Shown here in pieces: positions 51,501-62,234 of a DNA stretch of 64,000 nucleotides; positions within the stretch are counted from its first letter, which is position 1; the number at the start of each line of letters is the position of its first letter. The notes beneath the pieces are model-generated. The model searched no databases and was not told the origin of the DNA. It saw only the letters and a program-made list of their open reading frames with translations. Source of the stretch: Metellina segmentata (lineage: Eukaryota > Arthropoda > Arachnida > Araneae > Tetragnathidae); NCBI GenBank assembly GCA_947359465.1, contig OX375874.1, positions 95,241,172-95,305,171 of the forward strand, read 5' to 3'. A program made the position numbers and the translations under genes.

Positions 51501-54500
51501 GTGTTCCTTCTGGTCAGAGGAATTTTCAAATCAACTTCCAACTCTTCAAATAATAAGTTTTTTCTTAGATGAGACAGATATATGAAATTGAGGACATCAG
51601 CCTTAAAATCATGATATATGGCCACCTTATCAGATGTGACAAAAGTTTGATATTGATGGAAAAGTTGAATTTCAATATAAAACCTCAACTGGCACTCTTC
51701 CAAAATATTGCTCATTTTAGGAAAAATAGCAAAGATTTAAAATGATTGTGTGACACCGTGTTGAGAAAGAAGAAAATCATTATACCCATGGATTTTAAAG
51801 TGAATTGTAGAGGGCCATTATGGTAATTTAATGAGGTGATCTTATAAAATTTTACTGTAGGCTGATTAAAAATAGAATGGAGTTCAATGCAAATTTTCTA
51901 CATCGTATTTAAAAAGTTGAGAAGTAGTGCTGATTTTACAAACTTTAAAATAAAAATCTTCAATATTTAATACACTCTAATGGTTATCGATAATTGACAT
52001 TAAAATACTCACTTTGCTTGTAAAAAGAGTTCTTTATTATACTTAGGGAGTCTTGGTCTGTTAAAAGCTGGTCGATGACTATTTCCTTCCCAATGTTCTT
52101 CCTTTTTCGCCAAAGTGAAGTTCAATAAATGATTTAGGCTAGTTTTCTTGCATCCTTGTGTAGCTAATGATTCACATGCTGCTCCATCTGCTATCTAAAA
52201 TTATAATACCATAGTAAAAATTTTAAATATACACAAAAAATTATGTAAACAAAATGTGAGCGATTGTGAAAGGATCACAGATTGGGCAATCATAATTACA
52301 TTACATCATTGTTCAAGAATACTGATATAGCTTCTAATGAGAAAAATTAATTTGAGTTTTGTTTAATTTAACAATTTAATTCTGACTAATACACCAAAAA
52401 TGCATTTGAATTTTTTTTTAATTTCAACACCTAAAAATTACAGGGGGGGTGTTAACTGCTAAGTAATAATTTTGAGACAAGTTGCTGCTTAAGTAACAAG
52501 TTTCAAAGCAAATACATTTAGTCAATTCGAGTACATTCTCGATACATTTTAGTACAAGAATGATATTAAAAGATATTACTGAAAAGATATTACATGACTG
52601 AAGAGAAATATTTTATTTGTTAAAAGTTTCAATATACACCTTGACTTTAAATTTGGCAAGCTTGTCTCAAAATTTTTGTTCTCAGTTTAAGTATTGTTTA
52701 AATTTACCAACTCTGAAGTTTCCATCAAATTATTACAATTAAATAATTTCTCACCTCATTCCTGTATCTTCCATAACTTGCATTACTTCTATTTCTAGGC
52801 CTTTTATCAAAGTGTTCTTGATTTTTCTGAGGGTTTGACTTTCGCCTACTATCAGGGCGTGGAGACCCACTGTCCTTGACCCTTGGTAAACGAAGATGTT
52901 TGTTTGCAACATCTGAAAAACAAAACAAAAAAAAAAGCCTTATAACAACACCATAATATTTCTTTTATTTCATTTGACAGAGAAGATTCCTAGAAGTTAA
53001 TTCATCATTTGAATCTGGGAACACAATCAGCCAACCACGAAATAAACTAGTTATAGAATTGAGTCTTCAAAGGTTGGTAAATGTCTTTATTTCACAGATT
53101 TTTAGCAAGCTGGAATGAATAGAGTGCAACTTTGTCCACCAAAAGGTACTCCATGGTAGAGTTAGGTTACACTGTCATATATACTACTAGCCACTGCGTG
53201 GCTAGCCTGTGCCCATGGTGTTGGTTTGCGAAGGGCAATGCCGTGATGTAAGGTATTAATCTGGTGTAAAATTTTCCGTAGATTTCAAATCCATTAAAGA
53301 TATATTAAATAAAAAATTATTTATTTAAACTAAATCATATATTTGGTAGCAATCTAAAGAGAAATTTTCCGCAGATTTCAAATCCGTTGAAATTTTTACT
53401 CCATCTTTAACGGTCTAGGAGATAGAAAAAAGAACTGTGACTCCAGTTAAAAGATTTATCATCTGGCTAAAAAATCATTCCTCCGCGCAAAAAAAAAAAA
53501 AAAAAAAAAAAACGAAATGGGAAAAAAAAAAATCTGACCGTTCTTAGTGATGAAAAAAACTTGGCATGGTTCCAAGGCTGACAGTAAGGTCACGTGGATA
53601 GAAAAGGTCCAGATTCGGGTGTTTCTTTTCTCCAGAAGAAACATGTTGAAAATTCATTTTAAAATCTTCTAGATATAATTTTTAAATTCACTGTGACCCA
53701 AAAATTGCAAAAAATTCGGTCTACCTGTGTGCTAAATATCTTTGTTGTAAGTGCCATAGAATCATCGGAATTTTGCGGCCGCGAAAAAAACAGACAAACA
53801 CTTTTTATAATATTAGAGATTGCATCGTAAGTTAATATTTTTAGTGGTGGCTAAGCTTGCTAGAATACTCCCTATTTATAATTCAGCGGCAGTCAAAATT
53901 TGATAGATGACCCCACTAGAAGAACTATTGCCATTTGCTTGACTTGAGAGCTGTATTAACATCAGTTGCAATTGTCCTGTGTTGCCTTTAACAGCCGAGT
54001 GTGGTAGCCCTTGAAAAGTGAAGGCTGAGCAACAATGAATGGATATATGCTGTGATAATAAATGAACAGTCTGTTAACACAGAGACTCAGGTGGTTGTTG
54101 AAAGTGACAAGCATTGCATTGGCGATTTAATTATCCATCAAAGTTGTAAATTTTTTTGTTTAAATCACGTCCATCAGTCACCAATTTCACATTTCGGAAT
54201 GAAACAGTGCAACTTTGTCTACCAAAAAGTACTCCATGGTAGAGTTGAGTTATAGATACTATGGCATCGAAAGTTAAGTTTTGAAGTGGTGGCTAATCTC
54301 GCTACAAATCTACAAGTAGAAATTGAAGGCATATAAATTTTCGTAACATAATTATGCATATTTTTGAAAAATGGAAAAACATATTCTGAAAACTAGAGAA
54401 CTTTTAACACATTTGGAGCATAATAAAAATAACCATTCTGGCAAAAGTCATACAGTAGCAAGTCGAACAATCATCTGATTCTGAATGAAGCGAGATGCTT

Positions 54501-55111
54501 TCCCCATAAGTTGGTTGGCAAGTTATATTTTATGGTGCAAGGGCTAAAACCAAATATGGTAATTTTTTCAATTAACGTCGTACTAGAGCAGCACAATGGG
54601 CTATTGACGATGGTTCTGAATCAATCCCCAAACAGAAAGATCCGAGGACAACACCACATAATTTTGAACCACGGTCAGATGACATAGCAACACCTGAACT
54701 GGCACCCCACTCTCCAAACTTCCACACCAACCCAAAGTGAGGACTTCCGGCCACGACAGATTTAAGGTGTACCAGCCACCTCTGCACCATACACTTACAA
54801 ATATCCATGCACTAACCTGGAACCCTCCGATCCAGAGGCTTAACACCTTAACCACTAGACCAGTTGGTTGGCAGACAAAGTTATACCACAGTATCACATG
54901 GCTGAGATATTTGTTTTTTTACTATAAGTTATAAGATTACTCTTATGGTCTGCAAAATTTTAATTACATTTAACTACATGCAGATTCCATTTAAAAGGAT
55001 GCTTTTCAGAATGAGACGAATAAGATATAACCTTTCAATGCAATCACCTTGTTTTCCTTTAGAATCAGTATTAGTTTTGGCTGAAGAAGCTTTGGCATTT
55101 CCCTTCTCCAT
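36594..55111 (-). CDS. RNF10: RNF10, RING finger E3 ubiquitin ligase, complete, 17 exons
   Basis: Orthologue of RNF10, which ubiquitylates 40S proteins uS3 and uS5 on stalled initiating ribosomes. Exons 5' to 3': 55048-55111, 52755-52912, 52013-52194, 50507-50597, 50030-50214, 49650-49789, 48590-48738, 44188-44271, 43349-43421, 43144-43248, 42694-42827, 41935-42049, 41728-41829, 40873-40989, 40016-40131, 39683-39869, 36594-36676. All borders are GT..AG, the phases agree, and the total is 694 residues (human about 811). Family signatures: basic Ser-rich N-terminus, [24 protein letters not shown], a C3HC4 RING at about residues 174-215 ([24 protein letters not shown]), [27 protein letters not shown], a charged [14 protein letters not shown] helix, [17 protein letters not shown] and a Lys-rich end with QLLFTTS. 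The start ATG (55109-55111) has G at -3 and +4. Large introns carry repeats listed separately; 45464-48007 and 50598-52012 look plain. Confidence 0.95.
36677..37742. other. RNF10 last intron, left part
   Basis: No gene of its own seen. A TATAAATA at about 37357 followed by 'gctcgcaaaagtaagt' (donor-like) and an acceptor-like 'tgctttcag' at about 37548 look like a tiny promoter-exon layout on plus, but no coding sequence is recognisable. It may be a relic of a transposable element. Confidence 0.25.
37757..38517 (+). mobile_element. Unclassified insertion with 14-bp flanking direct repeats
   Basis: The direct repeat GTTAAGCATAACTA flanks the segment at 37743-37756 and 38518-38531, as expected of a target duplication. 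The insert starts near TATGACCATACGTCCCGTTG and ends near ATTAATGGTCAC, so the ends also show a short inverted match (TGACCAT). A plus frame at 37994-38317 includes [20 protein letters not shown] and [18 protein letters not shown], which I cannot assign. It lies in the last RNF10 intron. Confidence 0.55.
39290..39650 (+). mobile_element. Helitron, 3' part, ending 33 bp from an RNF10 splice donor
   Basis: Shares blocks with the Helitron copies at 31937 and 53187 and ends with the hairpin GCCACGCAGTGGC followed by TAA and host T (CTAA|T), a typical Helitron 3' end. The 5' end is not clear. A SINE A fragment (39499-39540) is nested in it. On the RNF10 strand its terminus lies in the intron 33 bp beyond the donor of exon 39683-39869. 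Confidence 0.7.
39499..39540 (-). repeat. SINE type A tail fragment
   Basis: 'ttaattaatgtcgcactgga' followed by 'ccaacacaattgggctattg' matches the tail region of the SINE A family. Only the tail is present. Confidence 0.6.
41477..41642. repeat. 84-bp tandem duplication in an RNF10 intron
   Basis: Two head-to-tail units beginning at 41477 and 41561 differ at only about two or three positions, so the duplication is recent. It lies between exons 40873-40989 and 41728-41829. Confidence 0.9.
43473..44121 (+). mobile_element. pogo/Tigger-like transposon remnant in an RNF10 intron
   Basis: The left end, CAGAGTAAAACTCCAATTAT, matches the inverse of the right end (on plus 'gataattggagttctg', 44106-44121). 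Plus frame 43735-43941 is the C-terminal tail of a CENP-B/pogo-type transposase: [20 protein letters not shown], then [15 protein letters not shown] and LTNMFKQ. The rest of the transposase is deleted. It lies between RNF10 exons 43349-43421 and 44188-44271, about 65 bp from the latter. Confidence 0.75.
44966..45448 (-). mobile_element. Non-LTR retrotransposon 3' end (Jockey/I-like), 5'-truncated, 15-bp target duplication
   Basis: The direct repeat TTGGGACAAGTCAGA flanks it at 44951-44965 and 45449-45463. On minus the 5' end of the copy reads [19 protein letters not shown], the C-terminal cysteine motif of an RNase-H-bearing LINE. An AT-rich stretch follows, then the 3' terminus GTTTGGCGCAGTTTGTCCGC and GCGCCATAAAACCC with an A-rich tail. 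Confidence 0.85.
48008..48325 (-). repeat. SINE type A, near full-length, tRNA head intact
   Basis: The minus-strand head reads GGTATAGTGGTTAAGGTGCT (A-box-like) and GGTTCGATTCCGGG (B box), then the core 'ggtgtagaggctaagtggtg'. This is the best-preserved head of the family in the window. It lies in the RNF10 intron between exons 44188-44271 and 48590-48738. Confidence 0.85.
53187..53819 (-). mobile_element. Non-autonomous Helitron, complete, in the first RNF10 intron
   Basis: On minus it starts after host A with TCTCTAATATTATAAAAAGT and ends in the hairpin GCCACGCAGTGGC and CTAG before host T, the A|T insertion rule of Helitrons. 633 bp; an inner poly-A run (about 53488-53512). No Rep/helicase coding. 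It shares sequence blocks with 31937-32553 and 39290-39650, so it is one family. Confidence 0.85.
54528..54877 (-). repeat. SINE type A with a LINE-like 3' tail and 8-bp target duplication
   Basis: Flanked by AAGTTATA at 54520-54527 and 54878-54885. The minus-strand head has GGTCTAGTGGTTAAGGTGTT. The far 3' end on plus, 'ttttatggtgcaagggctaa', resembles the 3' end of the LINE at 44966 ('ttttatggcgcaaggtccaa'). Confidence 0.8.
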
Positions 55112-55520
55112 CACGCCCGCGTCTAAGGGATTTGTTTCCAGTGTTGAGGGTGAAACAGAAATAAGAGCAACGAACTCCTGTAAGAGCTGAGTACACTTGA
55201 GAATTCATTTTAAACATAGTTAACATGCCATATTCCAGCTGTAAATTGATAAAAATTTGAACTTCGTTTTAATAAAGGAAGGTAAAAGGCAGGAGAAGAG
55301 ATGAAAGAAATTTCCTTTTGCGAAAAGTTGTGTTGGGAAAATTATTTTTCTCTTTTTATATTTATTTTGTTTCTGAAAACTTTTATGAATTTGAAGAGAA
55401 AAGGAAGATTATTTTTAATTTTACGGTATAGAATTACCGCGAATCGAAACTCAACGTGATACGGAATAACCTTCGTCGCAATATGGCGACGAAAACACCT
55501 CGATAGCGAAAAACAAACAA
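55112..55520 (-). promoter_or_regulatory. RNF10 upstream region, candidate promoter
   Basis: Directly upstream of the RNF10 ATG. 55430-55510 is richer in CpG than its surroundings and contains ATATGGCGACG on plus, similar to a YY1 site of housekeeping promoters. No TATA box stands out. The start site cannot be placed. Confidence 0.3.
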
Positions 55521-56095
55521 AAGTATATTGCCATTCGTCGTAAACCCATTTGTTTCAATTAACTTAATTTCTGGAATAAAATTAAATTCCGTAAATATTC
55601 AAGAGAGATGTTTTATGTTTCATTGAGGCTTAATAACTTTAAATTTGAAGCAATTTCATTCAGTAGAAAGTACCAAAGATTAAAAAAGTAAATATTTTGA
55701 ATAAAATGGCAGCAGTAACAATCTTGCTTATTATTGGTTAAAAATAAAATCAAAGATTGAAAGTCTGCCGCTACAACGTCCTCCTAATAATTCGTATAAA
55801 AAATATATAAAAAAATTTTAAGTTGCACGTGGTTTTGTTTATGTGACAAAGATGGATTGGTATAACTCTTTCAAAGGTATAATTTTGTTTGGAAAAGATC
55901 AGGACTTGGTGTCTGTTCTTTTTCCATGTTTCTCTTCGTTGTGTCATTTATATATATTTATATTTCTGGGAACCGGTCTGCGCGCTTCGTAACCCTTGTA
56001 TAGCCGTAATGCGACAGACCAAGCCTCTGTTGGTAACAAGGGCCGCAATAGCCCTGTTGGTATGGTATAGTATTTTAACGGGTTGAAAAAGCAGG

Positions 56096-56302
56096 ATTGC
56101 TTGTTGTAGCCTCAAGTGTCCTCACGCTAGCGTAGTTTGGAGAGTGGAGTGCTAGTTCAGGTGTTGCCTCATCTGACCGTGGTTCAAAATTAAGTTTTTT
56201 TCCTAGGCTCTCCCTTTAATCTCTGAGGAGGATTAATCTCTGACCGTCGTCAATAGCTGTTGTGTTGCTCCATTACGACCTAAATTAAAATACTTACCTG
56301 TT
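56096..56302 (+). repeat. SINE type A, headless copy
   Basis: Plus-oriented core: 'tcctcacgctagcgtagttt', 'ggagtgctagttcaggtgtt', 'tgaccgtggttcaaaatta', and tail 'cgtcaatagctgttgtgtt'. The tRNA-like head is missing. Confidence 0.75.
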
Positions 56303-56669
56303 GGTATCAATGAAAATCAAGTTGCATTCAGTGATGATTCCTGTCCCAAGCAAAAAGTTATGCATCAGTTCAAGTTAATATTTTTCAAAGCTATTTTACA
56401 TTTTTACAATGATATGAAAAGCAAATATCTTACTATCAGATCCTAAATTCAGATAAATAACTTTAACTTCTCCTCTTAAAATATTAGCAATATCCACACC
56501 AGAAGCACCAAGTCTGAGATTCTTGAGACTTCCTAATATTTTTATGGTTAGGGCAGGCCCGCCGTAAGCGGGCGTGCACCGCACGCGGGCGGCAAATCTA
56601 GCGATCGATCACGTAATATTCAAAGTCATTGTCAGAATACCCACCTTTAGCATAAGAAATGTTATTAAA

Positions 56670-56703
56670 TGTCCACAAATTATTTCTAAATAATTTGTGG
56701 ACA
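56670..56703. repeat. Perfect 15-bp-stem hairpin
   Basis: TGTCCACAAATTATT (56670-56684), 4-nt loop, AATAATTTGTGGACA (56689-56703). It is near the left end of the hAT element. Confidence 0.95.
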
Positions 56704-57373
56704 AATTTTTAACTATTCAGTAGCCTTAGCTGTAAAACAGTTTCTTGATCCATTATGTTTCGCGATCACTTTCCAAAATTCTAAGTATTCAGTCTCCAAA
56801 TTCCAATTGACAGGATGTGCCCCTCCCTAGGACAATAAAACCATCGTCCTTGGAAAGGGTTGTACGAAGAAAACGGAAATTTCTCAGAAGGACTGAGAAT
56901 TTAGAAGAGGTGTCCCTTTCCACTCTCCACGTAGGGACACACGAACGGACCGTCCGTGGTTCCAATTACCGCAGGGGACCTGACCATAGTAATGATCAGA
57001 ACAAGATGCGCACAACAAAGGGGTAAAGCTATTCTTCCGTTTCTCCCGTCTTAAAGCAAAATCTGGTTGAAACCTCCCTGTCTCGAAAAGGCTAGGAATC
57101 CCACAGAGCTTCCTTCTCAGTTTGTACTTGTACGCATTCGAACAGTACTATCGCACATCGAGTTGCAATTAGTTTGTTAATAGTTGGTCTAGGTATAATT
57201 AAGGATATTTTAACTTGGTTAGTGTGATTGTAATTCAATGTATCATCTGTCAGTGCAAAATTATGGCAAGTACCTACGTTTATTTATCGGCTGATCACAC
57301 TAATTGCTGTGCCTAGTAATCATCTGTTTAGAGCACATATACAATTAAATCTTTACGAAATTTAAAATAAAAA

Positions 57374-57760
57374 ACCGGCCAAGTGCGTGTCTGACCACGC
57401 ACAGGGTAGGGTTCCGTAGTCAGTACAAGCTATACAAAATTCTTACAAAACATCTGAGTCAAAACTGGATGTATTTTAGAAATACAAAGTTGATTTTACA
57501 GTTCATTTTTTCGGAATTTCTATGAACTTTTTACAGACTCAACTACGTGATTAAGTTGGTCGATTATTACTCGTAAACTAGAAAAGCCTACTTATCGCTG
57601 ATAGCATAAAGTTGAGTTCAATATCTGTAGATTAATATTTATATGGTTTTACAATTAAGTAAACAAATATAACTAAGTAATAAAATAAAAAAAATTTCTT
57701 TGTAATGCATTTCTTTTCTTTTTTCACACGCCTATGAGGAAATACTAAAGAGCCTTTCTG
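57374..57760 (+). repeat. Repeat segment resembling a common lepidopteran element, nested in the hAT element
   Basis: Starts AACCGGCCAAGTGCGTGTCT, then 'ccacgcacagggtagggtt' and 'ccgtagtcagtac', followed by AT-rich sequence. I recall near-identical opening words in many moth and butterfly introns; that is memory, not a search. The right limit is unclear. Confidence 0.45.
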
Positions 57761-58009
57761 GCAAGCTCAGAATAGGTAGTCGTAGTTAAACAGGGGCCGG
57801 TATAATCGGTATTGCACACAGGCGTTCAAACAGCTAGCGGCGGGCCTGGGTTAGGGCATGATTCCCAAACTAGAAATAACTATACAGATTATTCAAGTAA
57901 ACATATATGCAGAATGATTTAATCTCACTCGTGTCATTTTGCCAGTATAATAAGAGTAGAGAAGAGTCCTAAAAACCTGAATACCTTGGGTTCCAATATG
58001 TTATGTTTT

Positions 58010-58260
58010 GGTGCCATAGTAGCCCAGTTGGAAGAATAATGGATTAGCAGCCAGAGGGTTGCGAATTCAAATCAAATAAAGACCATTGTTGGAGCCTCTC
58101 GTTTAACTTTGGCTGACAACGCACCAATTGTGTGGGAGTTGTGATTTTTTGCTTATCCATTTATATTTAATGGTATTTTCCATCCTTTCTCATCACAGCT
58201 ATGGTGCTTATATCCAACAAGTTGTATATATGTAAATATCAAGTAATTAAAACTACAGTC
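58010..58260 (+). repeat. tRNA-derived SINE, diverged
   Basis: A-box-like ATAGTAGCCCAGTTGGAAGA and a weak B box in 'gggttgcgaattcaaatc' with tRNA-like spacing. The rest is non-coding. No clear target duplication. Confidence 0.55.
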
Positions 58261-58317
58261 CACTTTTATCGAATTATTCCGTTTCTTGAATCGCCAAGAC
58301 AACCATTGTATACAAAG

Positions 58318-58500
58318 AGGACTGGTGCATGTTAAATCTCATGTCCTTATGTTGCTGTGGTGTGGAAGTTTGGAGAGTGGGTTGTCAGCTCAGGTGTGAC
58401 CTTGTCATCTGACTTGTTCAAAATTACTTGAGTTGATCCCAGGCTTTCACCAATGATCCATTAAGTTGCTCTAGTCTGACAGTAATTAAATACCTACCAA
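58318..58500 (+). repeat. SINE type A, headless diverged copy
   Basis: Core words 'ggtgcatgttaaatctcatg', 'gtgtggaagtttggagagtg' and 'cagctcaggtgtgacc', then tail 'gacagtaattaaatacctac'. Confidence 0.75.
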
Positions 58501-59933
58501 TATGTTATAGGAGAAGCCAACATGAAGGATAATTATGAATTTTCCAGCAATGTTAGTATTTATTTGAAAAAAACCTTCCAAAAATACATGCAGTTACAAG
58601 CTTTAGGTACTTGCCCTCTCCAATTATTTTCCCAAGTTGGCATCTATCAGCACTTATCATATGTTTTTAAGTACATTGAGATCAATTCATAGTTTCAGAA
58701 AGCAATTTAATCTATTTTAACATGCAGACCTTCATGTTTAGTAGTTTGAATTTTTTAAGCCAATATGGCATTATTTAAAATTCTTTAAACTTGTAAATAT
58801 TCTGAATGGACAGAAATTGATAAACAGTTTCAACTATTAAACAAAGAAAATATTTAATTAAATTTTTGGAATTTTCAATTTCTGTTAAATATTTGCTTCT
58901 GCAGTATAATAAAATTGGAATTAGAGAAGATTTGCTTGGGTTCCCAGCACTAGGATGACTTGTAAAATTGTAAAGTGTTCCACTTTTTTTTACAAAGCAG
59001 TGAAATATTTTTCCAGCTTTGGAGCTGAGAATTTCATTTCACGCATATTTCAAAAGTGTCTTGGAAACTTTAGATTTCAATTCTCCAAGTTATTTATATT
59101 CTTTTCCATAAAATGTCTGAACTTCAAACAAGGCTCTCCCAGTGTGTTTTCATTATGACAATTTGGTAGATACCGAGACATAACAGAATTATTGGCTATA
59201 ACTGACCAATGGCAGTGACTCATCTTGTACATATTCCATACTATGTCTTCACATTTTAAGAGAGGTGCTTTTCAACTTGTGTACTATTGCATACCAATAT
59301 GCTAGGGGGAGCCATCTGATTGAAAACCAAGTTCTTCAATGATGTGTTTTACTTCGTATCATGATGTTTGGAAAGCGAGCCACTGGTGCCAAGATGTTTC
59401 AATGCAACTTCCGACCCCCCCCCCCCAAAAAAAAAAAACTATCTTTAAGTAAAAAAAAAATAAAGCTTAATTTCCTTACAAATATGAAAAAATAAGATCC
59501 TATATTTATTAAATTGAGTGCTAAACACTTTAATCCTCTTTCCATACTTTCATACAACACTTGTTACACAATTCATTGTACCAAAAAAGTGAATTCAGTT
59601 TTTGTCTTCAAATTTTCAAAATAAACGAACCACATATTGAAGATAATGAACATAAAAATGCGACTTTATTTTTAAAAGGTATGTCATTTAAAACAACTTC
59701 ATGAATGGTTGAAATGTTTTTAATCTATAGCTGTCATTTAAATTAGTTATTTTTCACGCTCAATGCTTTGAAAAAGATATTCCTTTCACTAGTTCACACA
59801 AATATTTACTTTTATAATTTTCTTGCACAATGTAGACTGATTTTTTATGATTGATACGACTTTTCAGTTTTGTTTCCTTTGTATATATTTGGCATTGCTT
59901 TTGTTTATGGGCAGATGCTAAACATGTTGATTA
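58501..59933. other. Intergenic, nothing recognised
   Basis: AT-rich, with a homopolymer patch (C run then A runs) at about 59415-59460. No coding or repeat family identified. Confidence 0.5.
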
Positions 59934-61490
59934 CTAGCAAAATACCCGACCTTACTCGGTTTGAATTGGTTTACTCTAGATTGAAGAGATAATCAAAATA
60001 TATAATGACTTACGTCTTTTGTAGAATAAAAATTTATTTTAACATCTTTCGCCATCGTTATATTTTCTACAACTTACTTTGGACACAAATCCTACACATG
60101 CATATCCATTCATGTAATACATTTCACATACATCGCACAATTGCTGTATGACAAAGTTACAAAATGACAAAAGGTGATACTAAGGTTACTACTATAAAAG
60201 ACGATTTATAGGAAGATTTGGAATTCCCTTTCTTAAGTTCTTTTCATGTTCAACTCAATTAATTAAAATTACGATTTACGGCGAGTGCTCTCGCACTCAT
60301 AGTCAACAAAACAATATTTTTTTTACTTGTGGCACTCTTGCCTCCGGTATGCGACATTGTGAAATTTTGCAATCTTCTCCTGTCATTATTACAACGAATT
60401 TTTTAATGTTAGAGAAAGTTCCAGTTTGGATTAATAAACATTATTATTCTTTCAATAACGGCATTATTGTTTAAATAACGGCATTATTCTTTAAATAACG
60501 GCATTATTCTTTCAATAATGGCATAACTACACTTAAAATTTACTGAAAATTTATACTGACTTACCTAACATTTTTAAGTCTAATACTTTGTGGTGCTGTT
60601 GCGTGTGATGAGAAGAAAAACACATTTATTAAAATAATAAATATTTAAAACAGCGAAGTAGAACAAAATAAAAGATGTCGCGCAAAAAATTGTTCTAAAG
60701 ATATTAATTTGTGATTCAATTTTATCTCTTGATCTCGCACAGTTGACACAACTTACAACTAAAAGTGTACAAAATTTAGAAATGTGAAATTAATTCAGAG
60801 CGAAAGAAATAGAAAAAATATCACTGCTCGCGCGATCTTGTTCATTCTCGTTTCATTGAAAAATATCGTCTGTCCCAAATATTAGGAAATCGTTTTCATT
60901 GCGCAAAGAATAAAAATAAGACTCGAAATAAATGAAGTATCAAAGATGAAATTCCATTTTTAAAAAAAATTTGAAGAATAATTACTTTTTTAGCAGTACT
61001 GGTGAAGTAATCGTAATATTCAATAGGCATTCCAATTTTTCCAAAACTACCAAATTATGGTTGATTTAAGTATACTTACTCAGGTGTTTTAGCATGAAAC
61101 TCAACTAAATATGACAATAAAGAAATGTTTAATATTGCATTCACTAAACTAATAGATAATGTATAAAATAAAATACAATGCAATCAAATATCTGGAATAC
61201 AATTCATGTGATGTGTACACAAACACAAAATCTAGCATAGAACAGAAAGACGGACAGACAGACTTTCGCAACCAATGCCACTCACTAAATGAAGATAAGT
61301 ACTCACTGTATGCAAATTTTAATGAAAATATCTTAAACCGCGTGGACGTGTATATAGCACAACATACAGACAGACACCAAACGAGAAAAAGGCGGATTCG
61401 GCATCAGAAGGGTCCAAAACGGATAGAAAACTTGAAATGGGTCAAAAATATTGAATGTACAAACAAACACTCCATTCTTATTTATATAGA
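59934..61490 (-). mobile_element. Helitron (second family), non-autonomous, complete
   Basis: On minus it begins after host A with TCTATATAAATAAGAATGGA and GTGTTTGTTTGT, and ends GGTCGGGTATTTTGCTAG before host T. Both ends fit the Helitron rule (TC..CTRR, A|T target). 1,557 bp. It holds a 20-bp tandem repeat (60442-60521). No Rep/helicase is visible; a 147-codon plus frame (61159-61602) running out of it is judged spurious. Confidence 0.85.
60442..60521. repeat. Minisatellite, 20-bp unit, four copies
   Basis: Four tandem units of CATTATTCTTTAAATAACGG with few changes, inside the Helitron. Confidence 0.9.
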
Positions 61491-61955
61491 TGTGGCTGTC
61501 GTTAGTATAGATCATTTTTTTTGTGTGTATAAAAACTTTAAATTTGAACATTATTTAATCTTTTTAAACTCAATTTCTACATTTTCCCCCAAATTTGGTT
61601 GACTATTTTGCATAGTAGTTTTAAAATTTAATCTCAATTTCTTTGTCCTTCCATTTTAAGTTGAACATGTTTACAGCTATGTAAAACTTCATATAACTAT
61701 TAGTGCATTAAAAATGTGTTTATCAATTAAATATGTTATTGGTGCTATATGCTTTTGCAGTATGCACTTTCAACTTTTCCCTTGCACAAAATTTTACAAG
61801 AAAAACTTTGTTGCTGCTTAAAAATTCTGTAATATATTTTAAAATTCCTTTTGTGTCCTTATTGTGTTTTGTAGATATTTTCAATTGTGTTTTTTGCAGA
61901 TGTTTTTAGGATATTTTCTATTGAATCTAATACTGTACTTTTTCAATTTGTAGAA

Positions 61956-62234
61956 ATGTACCAACAAGCGGATTTTCATACTAAGTTTTACTACTTTTGT
62001 TCATTTGCTGTTGTTTGGTTAATTACCTTATGTGTGTTTCTTAGAAATATAATGAAACCAAATAGAAAGGTATTGTAAAGTTTAATTTTTTATAATGTTT
62101 CTATTTATATTTTCTATCTATTATTTATTTACTTAATATCTTTTATTTCTCAGCAGTCTCTTCTAGAAGATAAAGCTCATACTAAAGAAAAGTCATGTGA
62201 TGTTATTTTTGGTACTCAAACTGGAAATGCTAAA
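61956..62234 (+). CDS. TYW1: Membrane-anchored flavodoxin-domain protein, 5' exons; probably TYW1
   Basis: Two coding exons: 61956-62069 (start ATG just after a splice acceptor at 61953, so a 5' UTR exon probably lies upstream) and 62154-62234, in phase, 65 residues so far. Residues about 14-30 form a hydrophobic membrane segment (FCSFAVVWLITLCVFL). After a short linker comes CDVIFGTQTGNAK, the FMN phosphate-binding loop of flavodoxin domains. TYW1, the radical-SAM enzyme that makes 4-demethylwyosine in tRNA-Phe, has this same order of N-terminal anchor then flavodoxin, and its loop ends TAK as here. Cytochrome P450 reductase is the main alternative. No later exon is recognised before the window ends. 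Confidence 0.6.

Larger units (their letters stand above)
56555..57848. mobile_element. hAT-type transposon, non-autonomous, 8-bp target duplication
   Basis: 1,294 bp with terminal inverted repeats CAGGCCCGCCG, flanked by GGTTAGGG at 56547-56554 and 57849-57856; 8-bp duplications mark the hAT superfamily. No transposase is recognisable. Inside are a perfect 15-bp-stem hairpin (56670-56703) and, from about 57374, a segment resembling a lepidopteran repeat. Confidence 0.88.

Noticed and set aside
53488..53512. Poly-A run as the tail of a processed pseudogene
   Set aside because: It is inside a complete Helitron and no coding sequence precedes it.
59415..59460. C-run plus A-runs as a structured element
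   Set aside because: Low-complexity homopolymers with no repeat partner or inverted arm.
61159..61602. 147-codon plus open frame
   Set aside because: It runs from Helitron interior across the Helitron end into flanking DNA, with no recognisable domain; treated as chance.
61956..62234. Identity as NADPH-cytochrome P450 reductase
   Set aside because: Also has a membrane anchor and a T-Q-T-G-like loop, but its loop typically continues TAE; TAK-like ending and short linker favour TYW1. Not excluded.
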